Shown here: piece by piece, positions 49,616 to 61,943 of the stretch
Position numbering within the stretch: the first letter of the stretch is position 1
Layout: each line of letters begins with the position of its first letter
Origin: Stenotrophomonas sp. Marseille-Q4652
GTDB lineage: Bacteria > Pseudomonadota > Gammaproteobacteria > Xanthomonadales > Xanthomonadaceae
Length of the DNA stretch: 64,000 bases
Assembly: GCF_916618915.1 (NCBI RefSeq)
Contig: NZ_CAKAKE010000001.1
Location: 1,302,001 to 1,366,000 of the forward strand
Reading direction: 5' to 3'
Notes under the pieces: generated by a model
Database searches by the model: none
What the model saw: the letters and a program-made list of their open reading frames with translations, nothing else
What the model was told of the DNA's origin: nothing
Made by a program: the position numbers and the translations under genes

Positions 49616-50107
49616 TCAGTCCTCAGGATCGTAGCGGGTGGCAGCGCGGATGCTGTCCCCGTCAAAGCCACGCCGCATCAGCAGCTCGGCAGCCTTGCGC
49701 CGCTGGGCCAGATCGGCTGGGCCCTGCTCGCGGAACCTGCGCTGCACCAGGTCCCGGGCATTCTCGGCCCAGTCCCCATCAAATGTGGCCATGGCAGCGG
49801 CGACCTGTTCGCTGTCCAGGCCGTGGGTGCCCAGTTCGGCACGGATATGCAGCGGACCATAGCCACTGCCAGCGCGGGAGCGGACCAGGAATTCTGCAAA
49901 GCGCCCGTCGTCCTGCCAACCGTCCTCGCGCAGCCGGTCAACCGCGGCGCTGGCTTCCTCGCGATCGACGCCCTTGGCTTGCAGCTTGCGCGTGAGTTCC
50001 TTGCGCGAGTGCTCGCGCCGGACCAGCAGGCCCAGCGCCCGCTGCAGCGGAGTCTGCTCGCGGACACGTCGCTTGCGTGCGGGGGGAGGCGACGCTGGAT
50101 CGTTCAT
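49616..50107 (-). CDS. recX: Regulatory protein RecX
   Basis: A 163-residue helical protein that binds RecA filaments and limits their growth. Three tandem three-helix repeats are visible: [19 protein letters not shown] (about 22-40), [27 protein letters not shown] (about 70-96) and [22 protein letters not shown] at the C-terminus. The N-terminus (1-18) is basic and Pro-rich. The start at 50107 is the best; a 40-codon extension reaches into the recA gap but is unsupported. It is 116 bp downstream of recA. Confidence 0.93.
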   Translation of the reverse strand: MNDPASPPPARKRRVREQTPLQRALGLLVRREHSRKELTRKLQAKGVDREEASAAVDRLREDGWQDDGRFAEFLVRSRAGSGYGPLHIRAELGTHGLDSEQVAAAMATFDGDWAENARDLVQRRFREQGPADLAQRRKAAELLMRRGFDGDSIRAATRYDPED

Positions 50108-50223
50108 GGGTTCGGTTCGACCTTCGGAGATCGCGCCTTCCCTGGCGCCGGCCCTCCTGGCGTAAGGAAAACCCGCGGGGAAGCGGACGTCACTGACGGC
50201 GCCCCCTCCCCCGCAGGGAAAAC

Positions 50224-51252
<1,029 letters not shown>

Positions 51253-51426
51253 CGTGGTGGTCCTTGAAGAGGTCATTCGGGTATGGGGTTCACTTTATGG
51301 AGGACGCATCGCACAGGCTGAGACAGCAGGCGACAGCGGGAAAATATTTTGCGTGGCCGCGGCACAACAGCAGGGAAACCGCGCCGGCCAGGTCGGGGAA
51401 GCCCCCGCTGCGGCCCGCGCAAAGCC

Positions 51427-52068
51427 CTAGCGGTTGGGCCGCAGAAGCCCGCAGTACAGGCCCTCGATGGCGAAGTCCTGGTCGGGCAGCACCTCGATCG
51501 GGGCGTAGTCGGGATTGCGCGGCAACAGGCGGATGCGGTCCTTGCCGATCTTCAGCAGCTTGACCGTGATCTCGTCATCAATGCGCGCCACCACGATCTG
51601 GCCCGAGCGCGCATCGCGGGTACGGTGCACGCCGATCAGGTCGCCGTCGAAGATGCCTTCGTCGATCATCGAGTCTCCCTGCACCTTCAGCAGGTAATCC
51701 GGCGCCGGCGAGAAGAACACTCGGTCCAGCACGACGAAGTCGTCCGAGCCGATGTCCGCACCGATTGGCAGGCCAGCGGCCACGCGGCCCAGCACGGGCA
51801 GACGCAACACCTCCCTGTCGCCGGTGGCGGCAGAAGCCAGCCCGGCGTTCGTTGTGGGCTGGGCGACGATGCGGATGTTCCGCGCCTGGCCGGGCACGCG
51901 GCGGATTGCTCCAGCCTGCTCCAGTGCCTCGAGGTGGTACTGCGCCGCACGCACGCCCTTGAAGCCGAAGGCGCGCGCGATCTCGGTCTGCGACGGCGGG
52001 ATGCCATCACGTTCGATGCGCTCGGCAATCATGGCGAGGATCGCCTGCTGGGTGTCGGTCAGGTTCAT
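51427..52068 (-). CDS. lexA: LexA repressor
   Basis: A 213-residue SOS repressor. The winged helix (1-70) contains the recognition region IPPSQTEIARAFGFKGVRAAQYHLEALEQ, in which EIA and RAAQYHLE differ from the E. coli type and fit the Xanthomonas operator. Self-cleavage falls at A98-G99 (GRVAAGLPIG), with S133 (GDSM) and K170 (ITVKLLK) as the catalytic dyad. An operator sits at -3 to -21 from the ATG. No Shine-Dalgarno sequence is present, so the mRNA may be leaderless. Confidence 0.97.
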   Translation of the reverse strand: MNLTDTQQAILAMIAERIERDGIPPSQTEIARAFGFKGVRAAQYHLEALEQAGAIRRVPGQARNIRIVAQPTTNAGLASAATGDREVLRLPVLGRVAAGLPIGADIGSDDFVVLDRVFFSPAPDYLLKVQGDSMIDEGIFDGDLIGVHRTRDARSGQIVVARIDDEITVKLLKIGKDRIRLLPRNPDYAPIEVLPDQDFAIEGLYCGLLRPNR

Positions 52069-52070
52069 GG

Positions 52071-52089
52071 TTAGCAGTAATACTACTAA
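52071..52089 (-). promoter_or_regulatory. LexA operator of lexA
   Basis: The palindrome TTAGCAGTAATACTACTAA contains TTAG-N6-TACTA, the LexA box reported for Xanthomonas and Xylella. It begins 2 bp upstream of the lexA ATG and covers the predicted -10, so LexA should block its own transcription. Confidence 0.88.
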
Positions 52090-52105
52090 CAGGGGCGGCG
52101 CGCAA
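52077..52105 (-). promoter_or_regulatory. Putative lexA promoter
   Basis: Read on the minus strand, TTGCGC (52100-52105) and TATTAC (52077-52082) are 17 bp apart. A start at the usual distance falls within three bases of the lexA ATG (52068), implying an mRNA with almost no leader. Confidence 0.45.
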
Positions 52106-52188
52106 GCGGACTTGATTAGAAGCTAAATTTATTTATTTTTTACATAAATTAATTTCTGCTGGCTTCCAGGCACATGGCGGAGAACCTG

Positions 52189-52746
52189 ATGGATACGCGG
52201 CACCTGATCGGACAGCGTCATATCAAAGCGGGTGCTCAACGCCTGCGCCGGCTCGCGGTAGCTGGGCAAATTCTCCTGCTGGGGGCTGCGTGCTGGGTGG
52301 TCCATATGCTGTACTCGATCCAGCAACCTGCTGCTGGCATGGATCTTTGGACTTTCCTTGGCCATGCCTACGTGCACGGGGAGTTCGCGACAGCCAATCT
52401 GCACGGCGTACTGAAGCTAGTGGCATGGGTGGGAATGCTGGAATGCCTGCGGCGGCTGGGCTGCAGCCTGTCCCTGCCCTCGCCGCTGGGGGAACGTACT
52501 GCGCGCGCCCTTGGCCGGCTCGGCTGGGCGGTCATGGCGATGGCACTGGTGTACTCGCTGACAAGCTACGTCACCACCTCATGCTGGATTGACGGTTCCG
52601 CGCTGGGGAGCCGGCCCGACACCCACCTCGGCTTCACTGCCGGGCCGCTGTACTTCGCCGTGCTGGCGCTGATCGGCATCAACCTCCTGCAGCGTATCGT
52701 GCGCCACGCGGTGGAGCTGAAGGCCGACAACGAGGGTTTCGTCTGA
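52189..52746 (+). CDS. DUF2975-like membrane protein
   Basis: A 185-residue protein with four hydrophobic segments (about 22-42, 68-86, 102-124 and 145-168), consistent with the DUF2975 family, which typically precedes a YozG-like Cro/C1 regulator, exactly as here. GGAGA five bases upstream supports the ATG at 52189; an ATG at 52174 gives five more residues. Function is unknown; such pairs may sense membrane state. The divergent gap with lexA (52110-52160) is strikingly AT-rich. Confidence 0.72.
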   Translation: MDTRHLIGQRHIKAGAQRLRRLAVAGQILLLGAACWVVHMLYSIQQPAAGMDLWTFLGHAYVHGEFATANLHGVLKLVAWVGMLECLRRLGCSLSLPSPLGERTARALGRLGWAVMAMALVYSLTSYVTTSCWIDGSALGSRPDTHLGFTAGPLYFAVLALIGINLLQRIVRHAVELKADNEGFV

Positions 52747-52976
52747 TGCCCATCGTCGTCAATCTCGACGTGATGCTGGCCCGGCGCAAGATGAAGTCGA
52801 AGGACCTGGCCGACGCGATCGGCATCAGCGAGACCAACCTGTCCCTGCTCAAGCAGGGGCACGTCAAGGGCGTGCGCTTTGCCACCCTGGAGGCGATCTG
52901 CCGGGTGCTGGAATGCCAACCCGGCGACCTGCTGGAATACCGGCCGGAACCGGGCAAGTCACCTTCCAGCGACTGA
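52746..52976 (+). CDS. Small Xre/YozG-type helix-turn-helix regulator
   Basis: A 76-residue DNA-binding protein. The fold starts IVVNLDVMLARRKMKSKDLADAIGISETNLSLLKQG (HTH about 18-42) and ends with FATLEAICRVLECQPGDLLEYRP, the YozG/Cro-C1 type. Its ATG overlaps the stop of the DUF2975-like gene (TGATG), so the two are coupled. It probably regulates its own operon. Confidence 0.88.
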   Translation: MPIVVNLDVMLARRKMKSKDLADAIGISETNLSLLKQGHVKGVRFATLEAICRVLECQPGDLLEYRPEPGKSPSSD

Positions 52977-52995
52977 CCAGCCCTTCCCTCGTGGA

Positions 52996-54675
52996 TCAAT
53001 CCGAACGCCCGCTGCGCAGGATCGAGACCAGTATCCAGATGCCGCACAGGGCAGCGCCGATGAAACCGGCCACCCCCATCGCCAGCAGCCAGCGGCTGGC
53101 ACTGCCGCCGACGCTGTTCATCACGATCGACGAGCCAACGATCAGTGCGGCGGTGATCACACCCACGGTCAGCCGGTTGGCGGCGCGGTTGACCTGGTCG
53201 CCAAAGCCCTTGAGCGCCGGCGTCTCGACCTTGACCTGCATGCGGCCGCGGCGCGCGGCCTGGATCAGCCGGCGCAGGTCGCGCGGCATGTCCCCGACCA
53301 GATCCAGCGCGCCGAGCAGGCTGCGCCGTCCGCGGCGAAGCACCGCCGACGGCGCGTAACGCCGGCGCATCGTGCGCTCCAGGTAGGGGCGCGCTTCGCT
53401 GGCCATGTCGAAGTCCGGGTCCAGCTGCCGGCCCATGCCTTCCAGGGTCAGGAAGGTCTTGATCATCAGCGCCAGGTCCGACGGCAGGGTCAGCCCGTAC
53501 TGGCGCAGTATCTGGGTGACGTCGCCCAGCATCAGGCCCATGCGCAGGTCCTTCAGCGGGACGCCGCGGTACTGGTCCACGAAGCTGCCGATGTCCTGCT
53601 GCAGTCGCTCTTCTTCCACTTCGATGCCGCCGGCCCACTCCAGCAGCACGTCGGTGACCAGTTCCGGATCCTGCGACACCAGGCCATACAGGAGCTGGGC
53701 GACCTGGAAGCGGCGCTGGTCGGACAGCCGCCCGACCATGCCGAAATCGATCACGGCGATGCGGCCGTCACGCATGTAGAAGATGTTTCCCGGGTGCGGG
53801 TCGGCGTGGAAGAAGCCGTCGTCGAGCACCATCTTCAGCACGATGCCGGCACCGGTGCGGGCCAGTGCGGCGCGATCCAGGCCAGCCGCATCCACCGCAG
53901 CCAGGTCGCGGCCGGGAATGCCCTGGATGAAGTCCTGCACGTTGAGGCTTTCGCAGGTCCACTGCCAGTGGACACGCGGGATCACGATGCCGTCATGGCC
54001 GCGGAAGTTGCCGGCTATGCGCTCGGCGTTGCGGCACTCGGCGGCGAAATCCAGCTCGCGGCGCAGCGACATGGTGAACTGCTGCACCACTTCGGATGGA
54101 CGATAGCGGCGCAGGTCCGGCAGCCGCGTCTCGATGATCTCGGCCAGCCGGGCCAGCAGTCGCAGGTCGGCCTCGATGACGTCACGGATGCCCGGGCGGC
54201 GTACCTTGAGCACCACCGGGGTGCCGTCGTGCAGCCACGCGCGGTGCGCCTGGGCCAGCGAGGCGGCCGCCATCGGCACGTATTCCAGGCGGGCGAAGGC
54301 CTGTTCCGGCGGCTCGCCGAGGTCGGCTTCCAGCTGCGGGCGCACTGCCTCCCACGGCACCGCCGGCACCGCATTCTGCAGTTCGCTGAACTCGACGATC
54401 CAGTCCGGCGGGAACAGGTCCACGCGCGTGGCCAGTACCTGGCCGAGCTTGACGAAGGTGGGCCCCAGCTCCTCCATCGCCCGGCGCACGCGCAGCGGCG
54501 CGGACATCTGCAGCATCTGCTGCGGGTCGTTCCAGTGCAGCAGGCGGCCGGCACGCTGCAGCATGTCGGCCATGCCGACGCGGCGCACGATGTCGCCGAA
54601 GCCGTAGCGGATCAGGACCGAGGCGATTTCCTGCAGTCGCCCCAGGTCGCGGACGGTGCCCAGCGCCTCCCACAT
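52996..54675 (-). CDS. ubiB: UbiB family atypical kinase/ATPase
   Basis: A 559-residue protein kinase-like protein needed for ubiquinone synthesis. The KxGQ motif is in LGPTFVKLGQVLATR (about 65-79), the Ala-rich loop is AAASLAQAHRA, the ATP-site Lys is VLKVRRPG, and FFHADPHPGNIFYM and IAVIDFGMVGRL supply the catalytic and metal residues. Two hydrophobic helices end the protein (about 505-550). The start at 54675 (MWEALGTVRDL) is chosen over a 65-codon unsupported extension. It is 34 bp downstream of cinA. Confidence 0.95.
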   Translation of the reverse strand: MWEALGTVRDLGRLQEIASVLIRYGFGDIVRRVGMADMLQRAGRLLHWNDPQQMLQMSAPLRVRRAMEELGPTFVKLGQVLATRVDLFPPDWIVEFSELQNAVPAVPWEAVRPQLEADLGEPPEQAFARLEYVPMAAASLAQAHRAWLHDGTPVVLKVRRPGIRDVIEADLRLLARLAEIIETRLPDLRRYRPSEVVQQFTMSLRRELDFAAECRNAERIAGNFRGHDGIVIPRVHWQWTCESLNVQDFIQGIPGRDLAAVDAAGLDRAALARTGAGIVLKMVLDDGFFHADPHPGNIFYMRDGRIAVIDFGMVGRLSDQRRFQVAQLLYGLVSQDPELVTDVLLEWAGGIEVEEERLQQDIGSFVDQYRGVPLKDLRMGLMLGDVTQILRQYGLTLPSDLALMIKTFLTLEGMGRQLDPDFDMASEARPYLERTMRRRYAPSAVLRRGRRSLLGALDLVGDMPRDLRRLIQAARRGRMQVKVETPALKGFGDQVNRAANRLTVGVITAALIVGSSIVMNSVGGSASRWLLAMGVAGFIGAALCGIWILVSILRSGRSD

Positions 54676-54709
54676 CAGCGCGTCCCTCCGCTTGTATGCG
54701 GTCGCAGGC

Positions 54710-55204
54710 TCACAGCAGATCCTCCAGTCCTTCCAGGGCGCGGGCCACGGTCTGTCGGCGTACCGCGTCGCGATCACCGGCAAAATGGAACAGCTCGGCG
54801 CGGGTGTAACCACCGCGTCGCTTCCAGCCGATCCATACCGTGCCGACCGGCTTGTCGGCGCTGCCGCCACCGGGACCGGCGATGCCGGTGACCGCCACCG
54901 CCACGCTGGCGCCGGAGTTCACCAGCGCCCCAGCGACCATTTCGATCACCGTCTCGCGGCTGACCGCGCCGAGCGTTTCCAGCGTCTGCGGATGTACGCC
55001 CAACAGGGCCTGCTTGGCCTCGTAGCTGTAGGCGACCATGCCGCAATCGAACCAGTCGGACGATCCGGCGATGCCCGTCAGCTCCTTGGCGATCCAGCCG
55101 CCGGTGCAGCTTTCGGCGGTGACCACGCGGTCGCGAGCGGCCAGCAGGCGGGAGCCCAGGCGTTCGGCCAGTTGCTGCAGTTCGGTGTCGGTGGGAATGG
55201 TCAT
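54710..55204 (-). CDS. cinA: Nicotinamide-nucleotide amidase (CinA C-terminal type)
   Basis: A 164-residue stand-alone PncC domain, which deamidates NMN to NaMN in pyridine nucleotide recycling. [26 protein letters not shown] (about 28-53), [31 protein letters not shown] and [20 protein letters not shown] are the family blocks. The N-terminal MoaB-like half of long CinA proteins is absent. It lies two genes from recA/lexA, as commonly found in proteobacteria. Confidence 0.93.
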   Translation of the reverse strand: MTIPTDTELQQLAERLGSRLLAARDRVVTAESCTGGWIAKELTGIAGSSDWFDCGMVAYSYEAKQALLGVHPQTLETLGAVSRETVIEMVAGALVNSGASVAVAVTGIAGPGGGSADKPVGTVWIGWKRRGGYTRAELFHFAGDRDAVRRQTVARALEGLEDLL

Positions 55205-55300
55205 GGGCGTCCACGCGGCAAGGCGCTTCGTTGTAGCGCAAAGCGTGGCAATTGTCTTTGCGCCGGGCCGGCAACTTGGGTTCGAACACGACGGGCGCGC

Positions 55301-55332
55301 AAAAAACAAAAGCCCCGCCGAAGCGGGGCCTT
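55301..55332 (-). terminator. Terminator after hflX
   Basis: On the minus strand GGCCCCGC pairs with GCGGGGCT around TTCG, followed by a T-rich run (plus-strand A-run 55301-55306). It begins 6 nt after the hflX stop and ends the folP-miaA-hfq-hflX unit. Confidence 0.85.
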
Positions 55333-55337
55333 GGGTA

Positions 55338-56648
55338 TCACCACTCCGGATCCGGCGTGGGCAGCATCGGGCGTATCCACTCTCCATCAGGACTGCCGGC
55401 CAGCTTCTCGGCCTCGCCGATGGGAATATCCACGTCCAGCAACCAGCCTTCCTCATCGCTGCGTTCGCTGCGCACCACTTCCAACTGGTGCAGGCGCGCG
55501 CGTAGGCGGCCGGCGCTGGGCGGCAGGCGCAGCTCGCCGGTGACGTGCTGCAGGCCCAGGCGCTTGCCCAGCACCGACTGCAGCAGGTCCAGGCCACGGC
55601 CATCCCGGGCCGAGATCCAGACCCGCTCGCGACGGGCATGGTCGGGGATGCCGTCCTGCGCGTCGTGGCGCACCTCCGCGCCGTCGATGCGGTCGATCTT
55701 GTTGAACACCAGCAACTGCGGCAGGTCGCCGGCACCGACCGCGGTCAACACCTCGTCGACCTGCGCGATGCGCTCCTCGCGGTGCGGATCGGCGGCGTCG
55801 ACCAGATGCAGCAGCAGGTCGGCCTCGCGTGCCTCGGAAAGCGTGGAGCGGAACGCGGCGACCAGTTCGTGCGGCAGGTCGCGGACGAAACCCACGGTAT
55901 CGGCCAGCACCACGCTGCCGCCGGGCAGCGCGATGCGGCGCACGGTCGGATCCAGCGTGGCGAACAGCTGGTCGGCCGCGTAAGCATCGGCCCCGGTCAG
56001 GGCGTTGAACAGGGTGGACTTGCCGGCATTGGTGTAGCCCACCAGGGCAACGCGCGGCAGCTCGCTGCGCACGCGGGCGCGACGCATCTGGGTTCGCTGC
56101 ACCTCGACTTTTTCCAGCCGCTTCTGCAACTGCTCCACCCGCTTCTGCAGCAGGCGGCGGTCGGTTTCCAGCTGGGTCTCACCCGGGCCACGCAGGCCGA
56201 TGGCACCACCGCGCTGGCGCTCCAGGTGGGTCCAGCCCCGCACCAGGCGGGTAGCCAGGTGGCGCAGCTGGGCCAGCTCGACCTGCAGCTTGCCTTCGTG
56301 GCTGCGCGCACGCTGGGCGAAGATGTCCAGGATCAGCCCGGTGCGGTCGATGACGCGACGCTCCAGGAAACGTTCCAGGTTGCGTTCCTGGCCCGGGGTC
56401 AGTGCGTGGTTGACCAGCACCAGGTCGGCACCGGAGGCATCGGCGGCAGCCTTGACCTCGTCGAGCTTGCCGCTGCCGATGAAGGTGGACGGGTTGGGAC
56501 GATCAATGCGGGCGGTGACGGTCGCGGCGATGCTCGCCCCGGCCGACCGTGCCAGGTCGGTGAACTCCTCCAGCACGTCCTCTTCCAGGCGGCCGGCATG
56601 CGGCTGGATCAGCAACGCATGCTCGCCCTTCTTGGAGCGGTCAAACAC
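55338..56648 (-). CDS. hflX: GTPase HflX
   Basis: A 436-residue ribosome-associated GTPase that splits or rescues ribosomes under heat or antibiotic stress. The HflX domain (about 1-185) has [18 protein letters not shown] and [17 protein letters not shown]. The G domain has G1 GYTNAGKST (about 207-215), G3 [17 protein letters not shown] and G4 NKIDR. Start is GTG at 56648. It follows hfq by 17 bp, the miaA-hfq-hflX order of enterics. Confidence 0.96.
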   Translation of the reverse strand: MFDRSKKGEHALLIQPHAGRLEEDVLEEFTDLARSAGASIAATVTARIDRPNPSTFIGSGKLDEVKAAADASGADLVLVNHALTPGQERNLERFLERRVIDRTGLILDIFAQRARSHEGKLQVELAQLRHLATRLVRGWTHLERQRGGAIGLRGPGETQLETDRRLLQKRVEQLQKRLEKVEVQRTQMRRARVRSELPRVALVGYTNAGKSTLFNALTGADAYAADQLFATLDPTVRRIALPGGSVVLADTVGFVRDLPHELVAAFRSTLSEAREADLLLHLVDAADPHREERIAQVDEVLTAVGAGDLPQLLVFNKIDRIDGAEVRHDAQDGIPDHARRERVWISARDGRGLDLLQSVLGKRLGLQHVTGELRLPPSAGRLRARLHQLEVVRSERSDEEGWLLDVDIPIGEAEKLAGSPDGEWIRPMLPTPDPEW

Positions 56649-56665
56649 CCGCGGTTACTCCGTTG

Positions 56666-56938
56666 TCAGGCACCGTCGTCATCCGCATCGGCACCCTCGC
56701 CCGGCTGGACGTAGCCGCCGCCCGGCCCCACGCGCACGTTGCGCGCCGGCACCACGGTGGAGATGGCGTGCTTGTAGACCATCTGGCTGACGGTGTTGCG
56801 CAGCAGGACGACGAACTGGTCGAAAGACTCGATCGTTCCCTGCAGCTTGATTCCATTGACCAGGTAAACCGATACCGGCACGCGCTCGCGACGCAGTGCA
56901 TTCAGGAACGGATCCTGCAGAGATTGCCCCTTGGACAT
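56666..56938 (-). CDS. hfq: RNA chaperone Hfq
   Basis: A 90-residue Sm-like hexamer subunit that pairs small RNAs with mRNAs. The Sm1/Sm2 motifs are [26 protein letters not shown] and [24 protein letters not shown], with the proximal-face YKH. The C-terminal tail is acidic (ADADDDGA), shorter than the 102-residue E. coli form. GAGGAG precedes the ATG at 56938. miaA is upstream and hflX downstream. Confidence 0.97.
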   Translation of the reverse strand: MSKGQSLQDPFLNALRRERVPVSVYLVNGIKLQGTIESFDQFVVLLRNTVSQMVYKHAISTVVPARNVRVGPGGGYVQPGEGADADDDGA

Positions 56939-57044
56939 CTATGACTCCTCGTTATTGTTCTTATGGGACCGGTACTGCCCCAGCCTTCCCCAAGGCTGAC
57001 CGGTATGCCCGATGTTACACGTGGCACGGCCACCATACATTGCT

Positions 57045-57998
57045 TCAATGGTCGACAAAGGCCGCCACCGCATCGAGCAGGCGCGCCCGTTCGCTTGCCG
57101 GGTCGAACCAGCGGGCATCGAGCTCGCCGCGCAGCCAGGTCAGCTGCCGCTTGGCCAGCTGGCGGGTGGCGAAGATGGCCCGGTCACGGAATTCGGCCGC
57201 GCCGCCCTCCCCGTCCAGGTACTGCCAGGCCTGGCGGTAGCCCACTGCACGGATCGCCGGCAGGTCCAGCGGCGCGGGGGCCGCCATCAGTTCCGGCAGG
57301 GCGCGCAGGCGCCGCACCTCATCGAGGAAACCCTGGGCCACCATCTGGTCGAAGCGCAGCTCGATGCGCAGGTGCAGCACCGCGCGGTCGGCAGGTGACA
57401 GCACCAGCTTGAGCACACGCAGCGGCGGCCGCTGCGCGCCGTGCGCGGCCTGCCACGCGCTGATCGGCTTGCCGGTCAGGCGGAAAACCTCCAGCGCCCG
57501 CTGGATGCGTTGCGGGTCGGTGGCATGGATGCGGGCGGCCGCCTTCGGGTCGACCTGCGTCAGCTGCGCATGCATGGCAGGCCAGCCTGCCCGTTCGGCT
57601 TCGGCGCTGATTTCCGCACGCAGCTGCGGATCCGCCTCGGGCATCGGCGACAGCCCTTCCAGCAGGGCACGGAAGTACAGTCCGGTGCCGCCGGCCAGGA
57701 TCGGCATGCGCCCGCGGGCGACGATGTCATCCAGCGCCCGGCGCGCATCGTTGGCGAACTCGGCGGCCGAATAGCTCTCCCACGGATCGCGCAGGTCCAG
57801 CAGATGGTGCGGTGCGCGGGCGCGTTCGGCCGCATCCGGCTTGGCCGCACCGATATCCAGGCCACGATAGAGCAGCGCCGAGTCAACGCTGATGATCTCC
57901 CCGCCCAGTCGTTCGGCCAGTTCCAGGGCAGTGGCGGTCTTGCCCGAGGCGGTCGGCCCCATCAGGGCGATCGCCAGCGGGCGGGTATCGACGCCCAT
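57045..57998 (-). CDS. miaA: tRNA dimethylallyltransferase
   Basis: A 317-residue enzyme that prenylates A37 of tRNAs reading U-starting codons. P-loop GPTASGKT (about 13-20), substrate-binding [18 protein letters not shown], and the hallmark [15 protein letters not shown] with [15 protein letters not shown] are all present. The ATG at 57998 overlaps the folP stop by ATGA; a 25-codon extension to 58073 is unsupported. Confidence 0.96.
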   Translation of the reverse strand: MGVDTRPLAIALMGPTASGKTATALELAERLGGEIISVDSALLYRGLDIGAAKPDAAERARAPHHLLDLRDPWESYSAAEFANDARRALDDIVARGRMPILAGGTGLYFRALLEGLSPMPEADPQLRAEISAEAERAGWPAMHAQLTQVDPKAAARIHATDPQRIQRALEVFRLTGKPISAWQAAHGAQRPPLRVLKLVLSPADRAVLHLRIELRFDQMVAQGFLDEVRRLRALPELMAAPAPLDLPAIRAVGYRQAWQYLDGEGGAAEFRDRAIFATRQLAKRQLTWLRGELDARWFDPASERARLLDAVAAFVDH

Positions 57999-58894
57999 CA
58001 GTCCTCGTCCGGCCAGCGTGGCATTGCGGCGGCGGCCTTGCGCGCCGCCGGCACCGCGGCCACCGCCTCCCACACCTTCAGGGCATCGGCGGTGGCGGCC
58101 ACGTCATGCACGCGCAACAGCCTGGCGCCGTTCTGCGCCGCCAGCAGGTGCGCCGCCACCGAGCCATGGATGCGCAGCCCGGGCACATCGCGCCCGGTGA
58201 GCTCCCCAATGCTGCGCTTGCGCGACAGGCCGGCCAGCATCGGCAGGCCCAGTTCCAGGAAATGGGCCGAGCGCGCCAGCAGGGTCATGTTGTGTTCCGT
58301 GGTCTTGCCAAAGCCGTAGCCCGGGTCGATGACCAGGTTCTTTTTCGCCACGCCGGCCATTTCCGCCGCAAAGATGCGCTCGGCGAGGAAGCGGTGGACC
58401 TCGGCGACCACATCGTCGTATTGCGGCGCCTGCTGCATCGTGCCCGGCTCGCCAAGCATGTGCATCAGTACCACCGGCACGCCCAGTTCCGCCGCCGCAT
58501 CCAGCGCACCGGGCTGCCGCAGGGCGTAAATGTCATTGATCATGCCAGCGCCGGCAGCCACGGCCGCGCGCATCACGTCCGGCTTGAAGGTGTCCACGCT
58601 GATCGGCACCCCGGTCTCGCGGACCAGGCGCTCGATCACCGGGACAACACGGCGCAGCTCCTCCTCCACCGGTACCGGCTCGGCGCCTGGCCGGGTGGAT
58701 TCGCCACCGATGTCCAGCACCTCGGCGCCCTCGGCCACCAGCTGCAGCGCATGGGCAACGGCAGCTTCGACGGTCGCGTGGCGGCCACCATCGGAGAACG
58801 AATCGGGCGTGACATTGACGATGCCCATGATGCGCGGGCGGTCCAGCCGCAGGATGCGGCCGGCGCAGTCCAGTTGGGGCGAGGTATCGAACAT
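57998..58894 (-). CDS. folP: Dihydropteroate synthase
   Basis: A 298-residue TIM-barrel enzyme joining pABA to the pterin pyrophosphate, the sulfonamide target. [16 protein letters not shown] (about 22-37), [29 protein letters not shown] and GMINDIY are the substrate loops. It overlaps miaA by ATGA, so folate and tRNA-prenylation genes are coupled here. 72 bp separate it from the small membrane protein gene. Confidence 0.96.
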   Translation of the reverse strand: MFDTSPQLDCAGRILRLDRPRIMGIVNVTPDSFSDGGRHATVEAAVAHALQLVAEGAEVLDIGGESTRPGAEPVPVEEELRRVVPVIERLVRETGVPISVDTFKPDVMRAAVAAGAGMINDIYALRQPGALDAAAELGVPVVLMHMLGEPGTMQQAPQYDDVVAEVHRFLAERIFAAEMAGVAKKNLVIDPGYGFGKTTEHNMTLLARSAHFLELGLPMLAGLSRKRSIGELTGRDVPGLRIHGSVAAHLLAAQNGARLLRVHDVAATADALKVWEAVAAVPAARKAAAAMPRWPDED

Positions 58895-58966
58895 GGGGTT
58901 CCCGGGGAATGCGGAAGCGGCCGCCAGTTTACGGCCGGCCGCGGGGCGGTGAATCGCCCGAAAGGC

Positions 58967-59152
58967 TTAGCGCGGGCGGCGCTTGCGCTCCACGTACAGC
59001 GTCCTGGCCACGCTGAGCACGACGCCCAGGGCGATGCCGACACCGGCACCGAGCAGCAGGTTGTCCTGGTACAGGCCGACGGACGCACCGACCACGGTAG
59101 CGATCACCATTTCGGCGGTGTGGGAAACGGGCTGCGGCGGGGGCGTGGACAT
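58967..59152 (-). CDS. Small membrane protein of unknown function
   Basis: A 61-residue protein with one strong hydrophobic stretch (AEMVIATVVGASVGLY and DNLLLGAGVGIALGVVLSV, about 14-49), possibly two short helices, and a basic C-terminal tail VERKRRPR. No family recognised. It lies between ftsH and folP on the same strand; the ftsH terminator at 59212-59235 separates it from ftsH. Confidence 0.6.
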   Translation of the reverse strand: MSTPPPQPVSHTAEMVIATVVGASVGLYQDNLLLGAGVGIALGVVLSVARTLYVERKRRPR

Positions 59153-59211
59153 GGCGGCTCCGGAAAATGCGTCGATTGCCGGACACCGGTCCGACGGGGA
59201 TAGGAAAAGCA

Positions 59212-59235
59212 GAAGGCCGGGTTTCCCCGGCCTTC
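59212..59235 (-). terminator. Terminator after ftsH
   Basis: GAAGGCCGGG pairs perfectly with CCCGGCCTTC around a TTTC loop. On the minus strand it is followed by TGCTTTTCC. It is 14 nt downstream of the ftsH stop. Confidence 0.7.
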
Positions 59236-59249
59236 GTGCTCATGCTGGT

Positions 59250-61193
<1,944 letters not shown>

Positions 61194-61244
61194 CCTCATT
61201 GACTCCGGTGTTCCTCTCGTTGCAAAGCCTGTTCCATACCGAGC

Positions 61245-61877
61245 TTACTTGATCTGTGCACGCTTGCCCTGACCGAGGGCATAGACTTCCGGCGAGCGCT
61301 TGCGCGATGCCTCCGGCTTGCGGATCGAGACCTTGTGGTAGCGACGACGCAGCTCGCGTACGTATTCATCGAAACCCACACCCTGGAACAGCTTGATCAG
61401 GAATGCCCCACCCGGTTTGAGGTGGTTGTCGGCAAAATCCATGGCCAGTTCCGCCAGGTGCATCATCCGCGGCTGGTCGACCGCGTCCATGCCACTCTTA
61501 TTGGGGGCCATATCCGAGAGGACAAGGTCTACCGGCTGGTCGCCGAGCATGGCTTCGAACTGGGATAGGACGGTTTCTTCCCTGAAGTCACCGTGAAGGA
61601 ATTCGACCCCGGCCAGCGGCGGCATGTCGAGGATGTCCAAGGCCAGCACCCGGCCGCGGTCGCCCATGGACTTGCGCACCTGCTGGGACCAGCCACCCGG
61701 GGCCGCGCCCAGGTCGACAACGACCATGTCCGGCTTCAGCAGCCGGTCACGCTCAAGCAGCTCCTCGAGCTTGTAGGCGGCGCGCGAGCGCATGCCTTCG
61801 GCCTGGGCCTTTTTGACGAAGGGGTCGGAGAAGTGTTCCTTCAGCCAACGCTGACTGCTCTTGCTGCGGGATGCCAT
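61245..61877 (-). CDS. rlmE: 23S rRNA 2'-O-ribose U2552 methyltransferase
   Basis: A 210-residue SAM-dependent enzyme (FtsJ/RrmJ). RSRAAYKLEELLERDRLL leads to the SAM motif VVVDLGAAPGGWSQQV (about 56-71), then VLSDMAPNKSGMDAVDQPR with the catalytic Asp, GGAFLIKLFQG with the Lys, and RKPEASRKRSPEVYALG at the end. It precedes ftsH as in E. coli (rlmE-ftsH) and diverges from yhbY. The start at 61877 (MASRSKSSQRWL) is conventional; no clear ribosome site is seen. Confidence 0.96.
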   Translation of the reverse strand: MASRSKSSQRWLKEHFSDPFVKKAQAEGMRSRAAYKLEELLERDRLLKPDMVVVDLGAAPGGWSQQVRKSMGDRGRVLALDILDMPPLAGVEFLHGDFREETVLSQFEAMLGDQPVDLVLSDMAPNKSGMDAVDQPRMMHLAELAMDFADNHLKPGGAFLIKLFQGVGFDEYVRELRRRYHKVSIRKPEASRKRSPEVYALGQGKRAQIK

Positions 61878-61943
61878 TGGGTTCAAGGCTGGAGGGAGGT
61901 GCCATGATACCCTGAACCCCCCTGATTACCGTTGCCCTACTGC

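Noticed and set aside
52117..52130. Second LexA box (TTAGAAGCTAAATT) in the lexA/DUF2975 gap
   Set aside because: It has TTAG but lacks the TACTA half at the required N6 spacing.
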